This document shows positions 41,152 to 51,100 of a stretch of 64,000 nucleotides of DNA, piece after piece. The position numbers and the translations under genes are program-made. Each line of letters begins with the position of its first letter. The first letter of the stretch is position 1. The notes below the pieces were generated by a model, which saw only the letters and a list, made by a program, of their open reading frames with translations, did no database searches and was not told the origin of the DNA. The DNA comes from an uncultured Psychroserpens sp. (GTDB lineage Bacteria > Bacteroidota > Bacteroidia > Flavobacteriales > Flavobacteriaceae), in the NCBI RefSeq assembly GCF_947492715.1, contig NZ_CANLNS010000005.1, forward strand, positions 124,001 to 188,000, in the 5' to 3' direction.

Positions 41152-43551
41152 TTATTTATGCTCATTGTTTTTGTTGTTTTTCTTTATTTTTTGCCCCAAG
41201 ATATTGGTTGCGATTGTTGTAAATATCACGATGCTGATAGAGCTTAATGGCATTAAGATTGCCGCTATCACAGGTGCCAATTGTCCAGTTACGGCAAAAT
41301 AAAGCCCTATAATATTGTATATAAATGAGAGCGCAAAGCTCCATTTGATAATTGTTATAGCACTTTTTGATGCGTTGATAAATGCATGCAGTTTATTAAA
41401 TTTCGAGGCATCTAAAATGGCGTCGCATGCAGGAGAGAAAACGTTTACGTTTTCTGATAGCGCAATACCAACGTTACTTTGAGCTAAGGCTCCTGCATCG
41501 TTCAGACCGTCGCCAACCATTAGCACTTTTGCACCTTCAGATTGATGGTATTTAATATATTCTAGTTTGTTGTCAGGGTTTTGATTAAAAATTAATTTGG
41601 TATTTGATGGTAATAGCTTTTTAAGGTTTTCTAGTTCACCTGCATTATCGCCAGAAAGAATAACTAGGTCATACTGCTTTTTAAGACTGTTAAATAGTTT
41701 AGATAGTCCTTTCCTATAGCTGTTGAAAAATGTAAATTTCCCCTTATAATGATTGTTTGTGCTCACATGTACAGTTGTGTTTAAAAGAGGAGTTTCCTTA
41801 GTGCCAACAAAACTTGCCGATCCTATTTTTATATGATTTTTATCGTAGGTAGCTTCAATACCTTTACCTAGATGTTCTTCAAAATGATTAAGTGAAATAA
41901 TACTGTGTTCATCTAAGATGTCGTAGAGGGTTCTACTCAAGGGATGATTAGAGCCGCGAAGTGTATTTTTTAATAATTGTTCTTCGGAAAAAGAAAGTAC
42001 TTCACCATCATAATTTGCGGTACTTTTTTTATGAGAGGTAATCGTGCCAGTCTTATCAAAAATGATGGTATTTATATGTGCAAGTTGCTCAATAACGGAT
42101 GCGTTTTTGACGTAAAATTTCAGCTTACCGAAAATGCGTAGCAAATTTCCGAAAGTAAAAGGAGCAGATAGAGCAATAGCACACGGGCAAGCAATAATCA
42201 AGACTGCCGTGAATACATTCATGGCTTTAGATGCATCTGTTATAAGCCAAAACAGAGTTGCGATTATGGCAATACTAAGTACAGCTATAGTAAATCGCTT
42301 ACTTATGGCATTGGTTAGCGTTGTAAAGCCGTCTTCCTTATTTTTGTTAAATACATCATTGCTCCATAATTGGGTAAGGTAGCTTTGCTCAACCGATTTT
42401 AAAGCTTCCATTTCAATAACACCAGAGGTTTGTTTACCACCCGCAAAGAGTTTATCGCCAGATAATTTACTAACCGTTTCAGACTCACCTGTAACGAAAC
42501 TATAATCAATTCTTGCTTTCCCATTAATGAGAATGCCATCAACAGGAATGAGTTCTTCATTTCTTATAAGCAGACGGTCTCCTTTTTTTATGTCATAGAC
42601 TTGAATAGGGGATTCGTTGCCATTTGAGTGCAATTTGGTAATAGCAATTGGAAAATAAGATTTATAATCACGTTCAAATGATAAGAATGTGTAAGTTTTT
42701 TGCTGGAAGAATTTTCCAAGTAGTAAAAAGAACACAAGACCAGTAAGACTATCAAAAAAACCAGACCCCAAATCAAATATAACTTCTGCTGTGCTTCTAA
42801 TAAACAAAACGGCAATTCCCAAAGCTATTGGGACATCAATATTTAAAAGTTTAGAACGTAAACCTTTATAGGCTGATATAAAATAGTCACTACCAGCATA
42901 AAAAACCACAGGTATTGAAAAGACCAACATAAGCCAACGAAATAAATGTTTGTACTGCTCTAACCAGAATTCACCTACTTCAAAGTATTCTGGAAAGGAT
43001 AAGAACATTACATTTCCGAAGGCAAACCCTGCAATACCTAACTTGTATATGAGACTTCTATTAACATTTTGTTGACCCGTTTTGAAGTCATCAAGAGAAA
43101 TGTAAGGCTCGTAGCCAATTGTAGCCAGAAGTAAAACAATAGCTTTAAGAGTTACTTTTTTAGGATTATAAGTCACTCTCACCGTTTTCTTCCCAAAATT
43201 GACTTGAGAAGACGTAACATTCTCATTTAATTTGTTGAGGTTTTCTAAAATCCAGATACAAGAACTGCAGTGAATATGTGGGATGTAAAGCGTTACAATT
43301 TGTATGTTATCATCATTAAACTCTGTAAGTTTTTCTATTATATTTTCTTGAGATAGAAAGTCATATTTACCTTGTATATCTATTGAAGGACTACCAGGAG
43401 CGTTTTGCAAATCATAATAACATGTAAGGTCGTTCTCCGAGAAAATCTCGTAAACAGTTTTACATCCATTGCAACAGAAGTTTTTTTTGTTGAAAGAAAT
43501 AACAGATGAATCACAATCATCACCACAGTGGAAACAAGATAACTTGTCCAT
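41152..43551 (-). CDS. ccoI: copper-translocating P-type ATPase CcoI
   Basis: 799 residues. An N-terminal cysteine cluster (CFHCGDDC, CCNGCK) and an HMA-type domain (HCSSCIWILENL) come first, then eight membrane helices with the transport motif CPC in ACPCAIAL, the phosphorylation site DKTGTIT, TGESETV and GDGLND. The N-terminal extra Cys pattern marks the FixI/CcoI group, which delivers copper to cbb3 oxidase. It is monocistronic upstream of ccoS with an 87-base gap. The Fnr box at 43603-43624 lies in front of it. Confidence 0.95.
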   Translation of the reverse strand: MDKLSCFHCGDDCDSSVISFNKKNFCCNGCKTVYEIFSENDLTCYYDLQNAPGSPSIDIQGKYDFLSQENIIEKLTEFNDDNIQIVTLYIPHIHCSSCIWILENLNKLNENVTSSQVNFGKKTVRVTYNPKKVTLKAIVLLLATIGYEPYISLDDFKTGQQNVNRSLIYKLGIAGFAFGNVMFLSFPEYFEVGEFWLEQYKHLFRWLMLVFSIPVVFYAGSDYFISAYKGLRSKLLNIDVPIALGIAVLFIRSTAEVIFDLGSGFFDSLTGLVFFLLLGKFFQQKTYTFLSFERDYKSYFPIAITKLHSNGNESPIQVYDIKKGDRLLIRNEELIPVDGILINGKARIDYSFVTGESETVSKLSGDKLFAGGKQTSGVIEMEALKSVEQSYLTQLWSNDVFNKNKEDGFTTLTNAISKRFTIAVLSIAIIATLFWLITDASKAMNVFTAVLIIACPCAIALSAPFTFGNLLRIFGKLKFYVKNASVIEQLAHINTIIFDKTGTITSHKKSTANYDGEVLSFSEEQLLKNTLRGSNHPLSRTLYDILDEHSIISLNHFEEHLGKGIEATYDKNHIKIGSASFVGTKETPLLNTTVHVSTNNHYKGKFTFFNSYRKGLSKLFNSLKKQYDLVILSGDNAGELENLKKLLPSNTKLIFNQNPDNKLEYIKYHQSEGAKVLMVGDGLNDAGALAQSNVGIALSENVNVFSPACDAILDASKFNKLHAFINASKSAITIIKWSFALSFIYNIIGLYFAVTGQLAPVIAAILMPLSSISIVIFTTIATNILGQKIKKNNKNNEHK

Positions 43552-43576
43552 AATATTTGCTCATTTATACCTAGTA

Positions 43577-43624
43577 CAAAGGTTGAAAATGAAAGACGTT
43601 TAAAATATGATATTTGTCATGTTT
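43577..43624 (-). promoter_or_regulatory. Fnr-type box shared by ccoI and the fnr gene
   Basis: AAATATGA-TATTTG-TCATGTTT (43603-43624) is a dyad with one mismatch, centred at 43613.5. The minus-strand -7 candidate AACCTTTG (43584-43577; first base off consensus) puts the ccoI start near 43572, again 41.5 bases from the centre. In the fnr direction the candidate TAATTTTA (43629-43636) is too close to the box for class II activation, so autoregulation may be negative. Confidence 0.65.
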
Positions 43625-43657
43625 TGATTAATTTTACAATCCGATTAAAAATCGATT

Positions 43658-44335
43658 ATGAGTAAGTGTGAACAATGCATCATTAGACAATTTAATTCGC
43701 TTAAGGCGTTAACAAGAGAAGAGTTAGTGCGTATATCTGGATGTAAAACTTCTAAAACGATAAAGAAAGGGGAGATTATTTTTGAGGAAGGCGATACCGT
43801 TAATGGCGTGTTTTGTGTTAAAGATGGTGTTTGTAAGTTGTCTAAGCTGAGCTCTAACGGAAAGGACCAAATTGTAAAATTGGTCGTTAAGGGAGACTTG
43901 TTAGGTCAACGATCTTTAATAGGAGAGGAGTCGGCAAATTTGAGCGCTGTGGCGCTTAATGATATGGAAGTGTGTTTTATTCCGAAGCGTGAAATCATGA
44001 ACGATCTTTTAAAAAATCCTAAGTTTTCTATGGATATGTTGCAGCAAATGGCTCACGATTTAAAAGATTCTGATAATGTGATTGTTGATATGGCTCAAAA
44101 ATCTGTTAAGAATAGATTAGCCGATGTCCTAATATATTTAAACGACCATTTTGGAGTTGATGACAATGGCTTTTTAGCGATTAATTTATCGAGAGAGGAT
44201 TATGCCAACATTGTTGGAACAGCAACAGAATCTGCTATTCGAATTTTATCTCAATTCAAAAAAGAAGGTTTTATTTCTACTCAAGGAAAACAAATTAAAA
44301 TCGAAAATCTTCAAAAACTAAAACACGTCGAGTAG
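43658..44335 (+). CDS. Crp/Fnr family transcriptional regulator
   Basis: 225 residues: cyclic-nucleotide-binding-like sensor domain (about 20-130), dimer helix, and a winged HTH with recognition helix TATESAIRIL (about 190-200) retaining the Glu and Arg of Fnr/Crp that read a TGA half-site. The N-terminus has CEQC (C4, C7), similar to the first iron-sulfur cysteines of Escherichia coli Fnr, but a third close cysteine is replaced (N13). Others occur at 29, 53 and 59. It is divergent from ccoI and probably controls hemN, ccoI, the cco operon and the CBS gene. Confidence 0.93.
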   Translation: MSKCEQCIIRQFNSLKALTREELVRISGCKTSKTIKKGEIIFEEGDTVNGVFCVKDGVCKLSKLSSNGKDQIVKLVVKGDLLGQRSLIGEESANLSAVALNDMEVCFIPKREIMNDLLKNPKFSMDMLQQMAHDLKDSDNVIVDMAQKSVKNRLADVLIYLNDHFGVDDNGFLAINLSREDYANIVGTATESAIRILSQFKKEGFISTQGKQIKIENLQKLKHVE

Positions 44336-44389
44336 TTTTATAAAAACTTTATTACAATTACACCGTAATAGTTGTATTTTTATACTGCT

Positions 44390-45517
44390 ATGAAACAGGG
44401 AACTCATTTCAAAAAAGGCTTCGTTTTTAAATCTTATGAAGCACCAAACCAGTCTCCATTTGAAAAACTTTTTGAAATTTTCAAAGAGTTAATTACGCAC
44501 ACATCAGGAGATTTTGATGAGGCTATTTCATGGCTTCGCGAATTGGACAAGGAATATGAACTAACAACTGCTGCATATACAATTGACGATTTTATTGAAG
44601 ACCTAAAGAAGAAAGGTTATATCAAAGAAGATATCGATCCAGATGGTAATGGAGGTATCGCTATTACCGCCAAAACCGAGCGTGCTATTAGGCAGCAGGC
44701 CTTAGATCATATTTTTGGAAAAATAAAACGTAGCGGACAAGGAAATCATAAGAGTAAAAGCCCTGGTATTGGAGATGAACATACTGGTGATTTTAGAAGT
44801 TATCAATTCGGTGATGCCTTAGATAAAGTGTCAATGACAGAAAGTTTACGAAATGCTCAAATTAATCATGGGATTGGTAATTTCAGTATCACAGAAGATG
44901 ATCTTATTGTAGAAGAAACACTTCATAAATCTCAAATGAGTACAGTCTTAATGATAGATATTAGTCATAGTATGATTCTATATGGTGAAGATCGCATTAC
45001 ACCTGCAAAGCGCGTAGCTATGGCTCTGGCAGAGCTGATTACTACACGTTATCCCAAGGATACTCTAGATATTTTAGTTTTTGGAAATGATGCATGGCAA
45101 ATAGAGATAAAAGATTTGCCATATCTTAAAGTTGGACCTTATCATACTAATACAGTTGCAGGTCTTCAACTTGCCATGGATTTGTTGAGACGGAAACGAA
45201 ATACCAACAAACAAATTTTTATGATTACCGATGGAAAACCAAGTTGTTTGAGGCTTCCAGATGGACAGTATTACAAAGATAGTAACGGGCTTAACCCTTA
45301 TATAACCAATAAATGCTATGCTATGGCGCAACAGGCTAGAAAGTTGCACATTCCAATAACTACTTTTATGATTGCTCAAGACCGTTACTTAATGCAGTTT
45401 GTTCAAGAATTCACAAGAGCTAATCAAGGAAAAGCATTTTATACAGGATTGAAAGGCTTGGGAGAGATGATTTTTGAAGACTATGAAACAAATCGAAAGA
45501 AAAGAATAAGAGGATAG
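44390..45517 (+). CDS. VWA domain protein paired with a MoxR-type ATPase
   Basis: 375 residues from the ATG at 44390; the earlier TTG at 44372 is within the promoter (TATTTTTA at 44375-44382). The N-terminal half is helical and charged. The C-terminal VWA domain (about 190-375) has a complete MIDAS: DISHS, a Thr region and ITDGKPS. No signal peptide. The next gene, 5 bases downstream, is the AAA ATPase partner. Such pairs (Mg-chelatase D/I-like, MoxR/VWA) act as chaperones that insert metal or remodel complexes; the target here is unknown. Confidence 0.85.
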   Translation: MKQGTHFKKGFVFKSYEAPNQSPFEKLFEIFKELITHTSGDFDEAISWLRELDKEYELTTAAYTIDDFIEDLKKKGYIKEDIDPDGNGGIAITAKTERAIRQQALDHIFGKIKRSGQGNHKSKSPGIGDEHTGDFRSYQFGDALDKVSMTESLRNAQINHGIGNFSITEDDLIVEETLHKSQMSTVLMIDISHSMILYGEDRITPAKRVAMALAELITTRYPKDTLDILVFGNDAWQIEIKDLPYLKVGPYHTNTVAGLQLAMDLLRRKRNTNKQIFMITDGKPSCLRLPDGQYYKDSNGLNPYITNKCYAMAQQARKLHIPITTFMIAQDRYLMQFVQEFTRANQGKAFYTGLKGLGEMIFEDYETNRKKRIRG

Positions 45518-45522
45518 AATTT

Positions 45523-46989
45523 ATGAAAATTGAAGCGATAAAAACTTTAGGAGAATTAAAAAAAGCAGGTTACAAGGCAAAATCAATAAAGGATGAATTA
45601 CGAAATAATTTAATTGATAAAATTAAAAGTAATGAGACTGTCTTTGATGGAGTACATGGCTATGAAAACACAGTAGTGCCAGAGTTAGAACGTGCTATTT
45701 TATCGAGACACAATATTAATTTGTTAGGTCTTCGTGGGCAAGCAAAAACACGTTTAGCTCGTTTGATGCTCAACCTGTTAGATGAATACATTCCCTATGT
45801 AGACGGTTCTGAAATCAATGATGATCCTTTTCATCCTATTTCGCGTTTTGCCATTGAGTTGATTTCTGAAAAAGGAGATAATACACCAATTGCATGGTTG
45901 CACAGAAGTGATCGTTTTGCAGAAAAATTAGCAACACCAGATGTAACTGTAGCAGATATTATTGGGGATGTAGACCCTATAAAAGCAGCAAATTTAAAAT
46001 TGAGCTATGCCGATGATCGGGTTATTCATTATGGTATGATTCCAAGAGCTAACCGTTGCATTTTTGTTATTAATGAATTACCCGATTTACAGGCTAGAAT
46101 TCAAGTGGCTTTATTTAATATTTTGCAAGAAGGAGATATTCAAATAAGAGGGTTTAAATTAAGATTACCTCTTGATGTTCAATTTGTATTTACTGCTAAC
46201 CCAGAAGATTATACTAATAGAGGTAGTATTGTAACGCCTTTGAAGGACCGAATTGGGAGTCAAATTCTCACACATTATCCAATGGACATAGAGACTGCAC
46301 GATTAATTACAGAGCAGGAAGCGAAGTTAGTTGAAAGTCAAAAAAATGCTGTTATGGTTCCAGATTTGGCAAGAGATTTACTTGAGCAGATTGTATTTGA
46401 AGCGAGGGAAAGTGAATATATCGATGCTAAAAGTGGTGTGAGTGCGCGTTTGAGTATTACAGCTCTTGAGAATTTACTGAGCACTGCAGAACGTCGTGCT
46501 CTTAAAGCTGGAGATCGCACAACAATGTTACGTCTTAGTGATTTTGTTGGTATTATTCCGTCAATAACTGGTAAAGTCGAATTGGTATACGAAGGAGAGC
46601 AAGAAGGTGCGGCTATGGTGGCCTATAATCTCATTGGAGAAGCTGTAAAACGTTTATTTTCGGAGTTTTTTCCGAAGATAGAAAAACTAAAAAAAGAAGA
46701 TGAAGAGACACCTTATGATACCATTGTATCATGGTTTTTTAATCAGCAAGATGGATTTGAAATTTTAGATGATCTTAGAGACAAAGAATATAAAGCCTTG
46801 TTGGATGGGATTTCTCCTTTAGATGATTTACTTGGACAGTATCAACCTAAACTAAGAAAAGAAGACAGTTACTTTGTTAAAGAATTTGTGCTTTGGGCTT
46901 TAGTAGAGTTTAAATTACTGAGTAAATATCGTTTTACTGAAGGTATCCAATTTAAGGATCCTTATGGGAGCTATATTAGGGGGATATAA
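45523..46989 (+). CDS. AAA ATPase, magnesium chelatase / MoxR-like
   Basis: 488 residues. AAA core with P-loop GLRGQAKT (69-76), a sensor/arginine finger region (RANRCIFVINELPDLQARIQVALFNILQEGDIQIRG contains Walker B and neighbouring conserved Asn/Glu), and FTANPEDYTNRGSI. The C-terminal part has a lid and an alpha-helical tail. It pairs with the VWA protein just upstream (gap 5 bases). The P-loop departs slightly from the usual GxxGxGKT, having Ala before the Lys. Cellular substrate unknown. Confidence 0.88.
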   Translation: MKIEAIKTLGELKKAGYKAKSIKDELRNNLIDKIKSNETVFDGVHGYENTVVPELERAILSRHNINLLGLRGQAKTRLARLMLNLLDEYIPYVDGSEINDDPFHPISRFAIELISEKGDNTPIAWLHRSDRFAEKLATPDVTVADIIGDVDPIKAANLKLSYADDRVIHYGMIPRANRCIFVINELPDLQARIQVALFNILQEGDIQIRGFKLRLPLDVQFVFTANPEDYTNRGSIVTPLKDRIGSQILTHYPMDIETARLITEQEAKLVESQKNAVMVPDLARDLLEQIVFEARESEYIDAKSGVSARLSITALENLLSTAERRALKAGDRTTMLRLSDFVGIIPSITGKVELVYEGEQEGAAMVAYNLIGEAVKRLFSEFFPKIEKLKKEDEETPYDTIVSWFFNQQDGFEILDDLRDKEYKALLDGISPLDDLLGQYQPKLRKEDSYFVKEFVLWALVEFKLLSKYRFTEGIQFKDPYGSYIRGI

Positions 46990-47553
46990 TTACCATGTAT
47001 CTCTACTTTTAATATTGGCTTCACATAGTTTTATGATTTCGGCAATTCGCTTTTGTCTGGTGGCTTCACGTTTGGCCTGATTTAGCCAGTATAGATAGCC
47101 TTTTTTGTATGAACGTGCAAAGTTTTGATAGTTTTCAAAAGCCTTAGGATGTTTATCGAATGCCAATTGTAATTCCTGAGGAATAATGCCTTGCTCAACA
47201 GCATCAAGGGCTGTCCAGCTTCCATTTTTTTTAGCTTTTTCTATAACATTCCATCCGCTTTGATGTATGAGATTATTTGCAGAGAGTTCTATAATGTATT
47301 TTTTGTTTAACCCACTCCAAACACTTTTTGGTTTTCTCGGACAAAAATATTGTTTACGTTTACCATTACCAAGACTCTTCACTGTGGAGTCTATCCAACC
47401 ATAACATAAAGCAACTTTAACAGCCTCTTCCCATCGCATCGATTTTTGTGCGTTTTCAACCTTGTAAAATATCAAATAAATACCATCTTCAATATGATGA
47501 TTTTTGTGGAGCCAATGTCTCCATTCTATGTCGGTTTTAAAGTAATATTCCAT
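46990..47553 (-). CDS. YdeI/OmpD-associated family protein
   Basis: About 187 residues from the ATG at 47553 (MEYYFKTDIEWRHWL); a start at 47562 adds three residues. Motifs WEEAVKVALCYGWIDS, KQYFCPRKPKSVWSGLNKKYI and the C-terminal REATRQKRIAEIIKL identify the YdeI family, which is linked to bacteriocin or peptide resistance in some species. Its biochemical role is unknown. It converges on the ATPase gene with no gap. Confidence 0.85.
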   Translation of the reverse strand: MEYYFKTDIEWRHWLHKNHHIEDGIYLIFYKVENAQKSMRWEEAVKVALCYGWIDSTVKSLGNGKRKQYFCPRKPKSVWSGLNKKYIIELSANNLIHQSGWNVIEKAKKNGSWTALDAVEQGIIPQELQLAFDKHPKAFENYQNFARSYKKGYLYWLNQAKREATRQKRIAEIIKLCEANIKSRDTW

Positions 47554-47562
47554 AAAAAGCAC

Positions 47563-48121
47563 TGTTTAACGGTAAAATAATCCGATTAAATGATGTAAAA
47601 TACTGGTTTTATACGATTTACAACTTTTTTTTTGCTAAATAAAGCCAGTACTTAAGCGGTTTTTTTAACATTTTAGTGTATTTCGTCGAATTTTGCATAC
47701 ACTTAATCGATTTTTTGTTTATGTTTGTATCTTGTAAGTATACATTTACAACGTTATTGAAATTGTAATCATATTGCAACTAAATATTTGGCCCCAAGCC
47801 TATGAAACAAAAATACCTATTTACAGCAGTTAATTCTGCAACGTTATGTTCTTTTCTTTCCAAATCTGTTAAACAGATAATTTCAGGATAGTTCAATTCG
47901 TAAACGTAATACCTAAATTGGTAATACACTTTCATAATATTTTTTCAATATCAAATTAATCCAAAATACTTTTCATAATAGAAAGTATCCTCCCTCAATG
48001 TGTTATTGCTAAACTTTGTTTAGTAGTTAATACGACATATGAACATTTAATTTAATTAACACAAAAGTAAGGGAGATTTTGCTTAACCAAATGATGCGAC
48101 ACATCATTAAAAACTATTATT
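47563..48121 (+). promoter_or_regulatory. 559-base leader region of the LamG T9SS gene
   Basis: No gene is supported here. A promoter is visible: TTG at 47763-47765 and -7-like AATATTTG at 47783-47790, giving a 5' untranslated leader of about 325 bases. The 27-base block at 47781-47807 (TAAATATTTGG plus CCCCAAGCCTATGAAA) recurs exactly before the paralogue at 52621-52647. The leader ends with a hairpin AATGATG-CGACA-CATCATT (48090-48108) just before the start codon. A ~110-base segment (about 47822-47931) is absent from the second copy. Confidence 0.6.
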
Positions 48122-51100
48122 ATGAAAGCTATTAAGAATTTTGGAAGACCTACTATTGCAAAATTATGTATTCTGATTATTGTCTTTTTGTTCAATACTA
48201 TTGCTGTATTTGGACAAGAAGTAGGACAACAAGTGTATGAGGCTCCAGAAGCATCTACTGTTGTTGCAACATCTCCGGGAAATGTAAGTACACAATTACA
48301 ATTATGGATGAAGGCAGATGCCTCAACCAGTACGACAACAAACAATCAACGTGTAGATACTTGGGGTGACAACTCAGGAAACACATTTAGTGTAACCAAA
48401 GGTTCTACTTACGGTCCTAGGTATATTACAGATGCTATTAATTTTAATCCTGCACTTAAGTTTACAAGAAGTGGAGGAGAATATATGAAAATTGCCAACG
48501 CTTCGGTTTTAGGTTCAGGTTTGGATATTACGCCTTCGCCTGATGCCGGAATTACAAACCCTTCGAGCATGTCAATTTTTGCTGCATTTTTAACAGATCA
48601 AAGTGGTGCAGGAACAATTCTATCTAGAGCTACTAGTAGCAGTAGAAGTTATCAACTTTGGTTAGGAGATAGAGATCGTGTAGTACATTATACTTTGGCT
48701 AGGACTTCGGGTACTGGGCAAGGTGATCCAAATAGTGGAATTAACTACGGAATTACCCATGCCAGAAACGATCCAAAGATTTCGTCATTAGTTGTTGACA
48801 TCAATGGAGCTTCATTAGCAAATGATCCCAATGAAGCAACTGGAAAAATAAAAAGATTTGTAAATGGTTATCAAGATCCATTAACTACTTATACAGATGG
48901 AGATGCTGGTTTTGGTACTGGTGAAACGACCAACATGGATGTTCTTATTGGAGCAAGAAGAAATACAAGTAATACTAATGTTGGTAATTTACTACAAGGA
49001 AATGTTGCCGAAATTATTGTTTACGATAGGGCATTAACAGCGGCAGAGCGACAAAAAGTTGAAACCTATATGGCTATTAAGTATGGTATTACTTTAGGTT
49101 ATAATGATGAGTATTACAGATGGGAAAACTCACCTAACCACACGACTACTTTTGGGTATTCTGGAACAAGTAATGATTATGTGCTTTCTAATGGATCGTA
49201 CGCTTGGACAGGATCTGATAATACAGGATTTGGTTATAATGTTTTCGGTATCGCAAGAGATGATAACTCTGGATTATTACAATTAAAATCTAAAAGTGTT
49301 CACGTTGCAGAAATTACTAAGGAAACTTCAGTGTTAACAATGGAAGACGAATCAGGTTCTATTGCTAACGATAGAGATTATTTATTAGTTGGAAATAATG
49401 GCGTTGAGGTTAAATTACAATCTTCTGTTGTACCAGAACGTGTAAGCAGTACAATTGGAAGAACATGGGTTGCAAGAGAAAGTTCTAATGATGTTGGAAC
49501 TGTAAAATTGGATTTTGATTTGAGTCAGTGGAGTATTTCTGGTAGTTCAGATTTAGAATTAATTATTTCAAAAAGTAGTGATTTAACTAACTATAAAAAT
49601 ATTACAGGGACCTATAACTCTTCAACAAAAACGGTGACGTTTACAGGATTAAATTTAGAGGATGGAGATTATTTTACCTTAGCTAAATTAGTTGAGATGA
49701 ATGACTCTTACCATTTCAACTTTGATGGATCTTCTAACTATGTTGATTTAGGAGATAATTACGATTTAAATGCTGGAGGCTTTACTGTCTCTGCATGGAT
49801 TAATAGAACAAGTGGAACCAGCAGATCAATTGTTTCTAAAAGAAATAATAACAACTCTCGCGGATTTGATTTAAGAATTAATGGTAGTAATAGACTGCAA
49901 TTAACATGGAAAACGGCCGACTACACATCTCAATCTATAACTTCAACGGTAGCAATTCCAACAGGTGAATGGCATCATGTAGCTGTGACTTTCAACGGTT
50001 CTAAAGCAACTCTATATTTAGATGGTGTTGCTAATATATCTGCAACAAAAACAGCACCTGGAACATCAACATCACCTTTTTTAATTGGAGCTTCTGGAGA
50101 TACACCTGGAAGATTTTTTAATGGTGACATTGATGAGGTTAGAATTTGGGATATAGAATTATCGCAAGACCAATTGCGCTATATCATGAATCAAGAGATA
50201 GAAGAGACAAGTAATTTGGTAAGTGGTTCATATTTTAAAACGAAAAATATAACACCTACAAAGAACGATATTTCTACATTACCATGGAATAACTTAAAAG
50301 GCTATTTTCCGTTTTCGCACTTGAGAGGAAATTGCTTATTTAATAAGTCTAATCAAACTAGTATAAATGGAAGATTGTACAATGTACCTAATAGTTCTAT
50401 TGATACACAAACGGCACCATTACCTTATAAGTCAACGCAAAATGGAAGTTGGGAGTCAAACTCATCATGGGTTAATGGTTCTGTACAAACGATACCAGGA
50501 GCAAAATCAATTTCTCATGCGTCAATTTCTATAGATTGGAATATTGTAGAGACATCACATAATCTAACTATGAATAATAGTTCTATTACGTCAAAAAACA
50601 GATCGTTATTAGGTTTGATTGTTAATTCAAATAAGATTACAGTAGAAGGAAATAATACATCTAAAACGGGATATGGTTTAACCGTAACACACTATTTGAG
50701 ATTAAATGGTGATATAGATTTAGAAGGAGAATCTCAGTTAATTCAATCAGATGATAGTGATTTAGAAATTTCAAGTTCTGGGTCATTGGAAAAAGATCAA
50801 CAAGGTACAAGAGATATGTTTACCTATAACTATTGGTCATCACCAGTAGGTGTATCAAGCACATCAGCTAATAATACAAACTATTCATTAAGTAGTGTAT
50901 TTAGAGATGGAACAAGTTCTTCATCTCCTCAAAATATAAATTTTATTACAAACTCATATGATGGTACTTCTGGTTCGCCAATTGGTATTGCAGATTACTG
51001 GGTTTGGAAATTTGCTAATCAGCCAGATGATGATTATTCGGCATGGCAGCATGTAAGAAGCACAGGAACATTAAAAGCTGGAGAAGGCTTTACAATGAAG

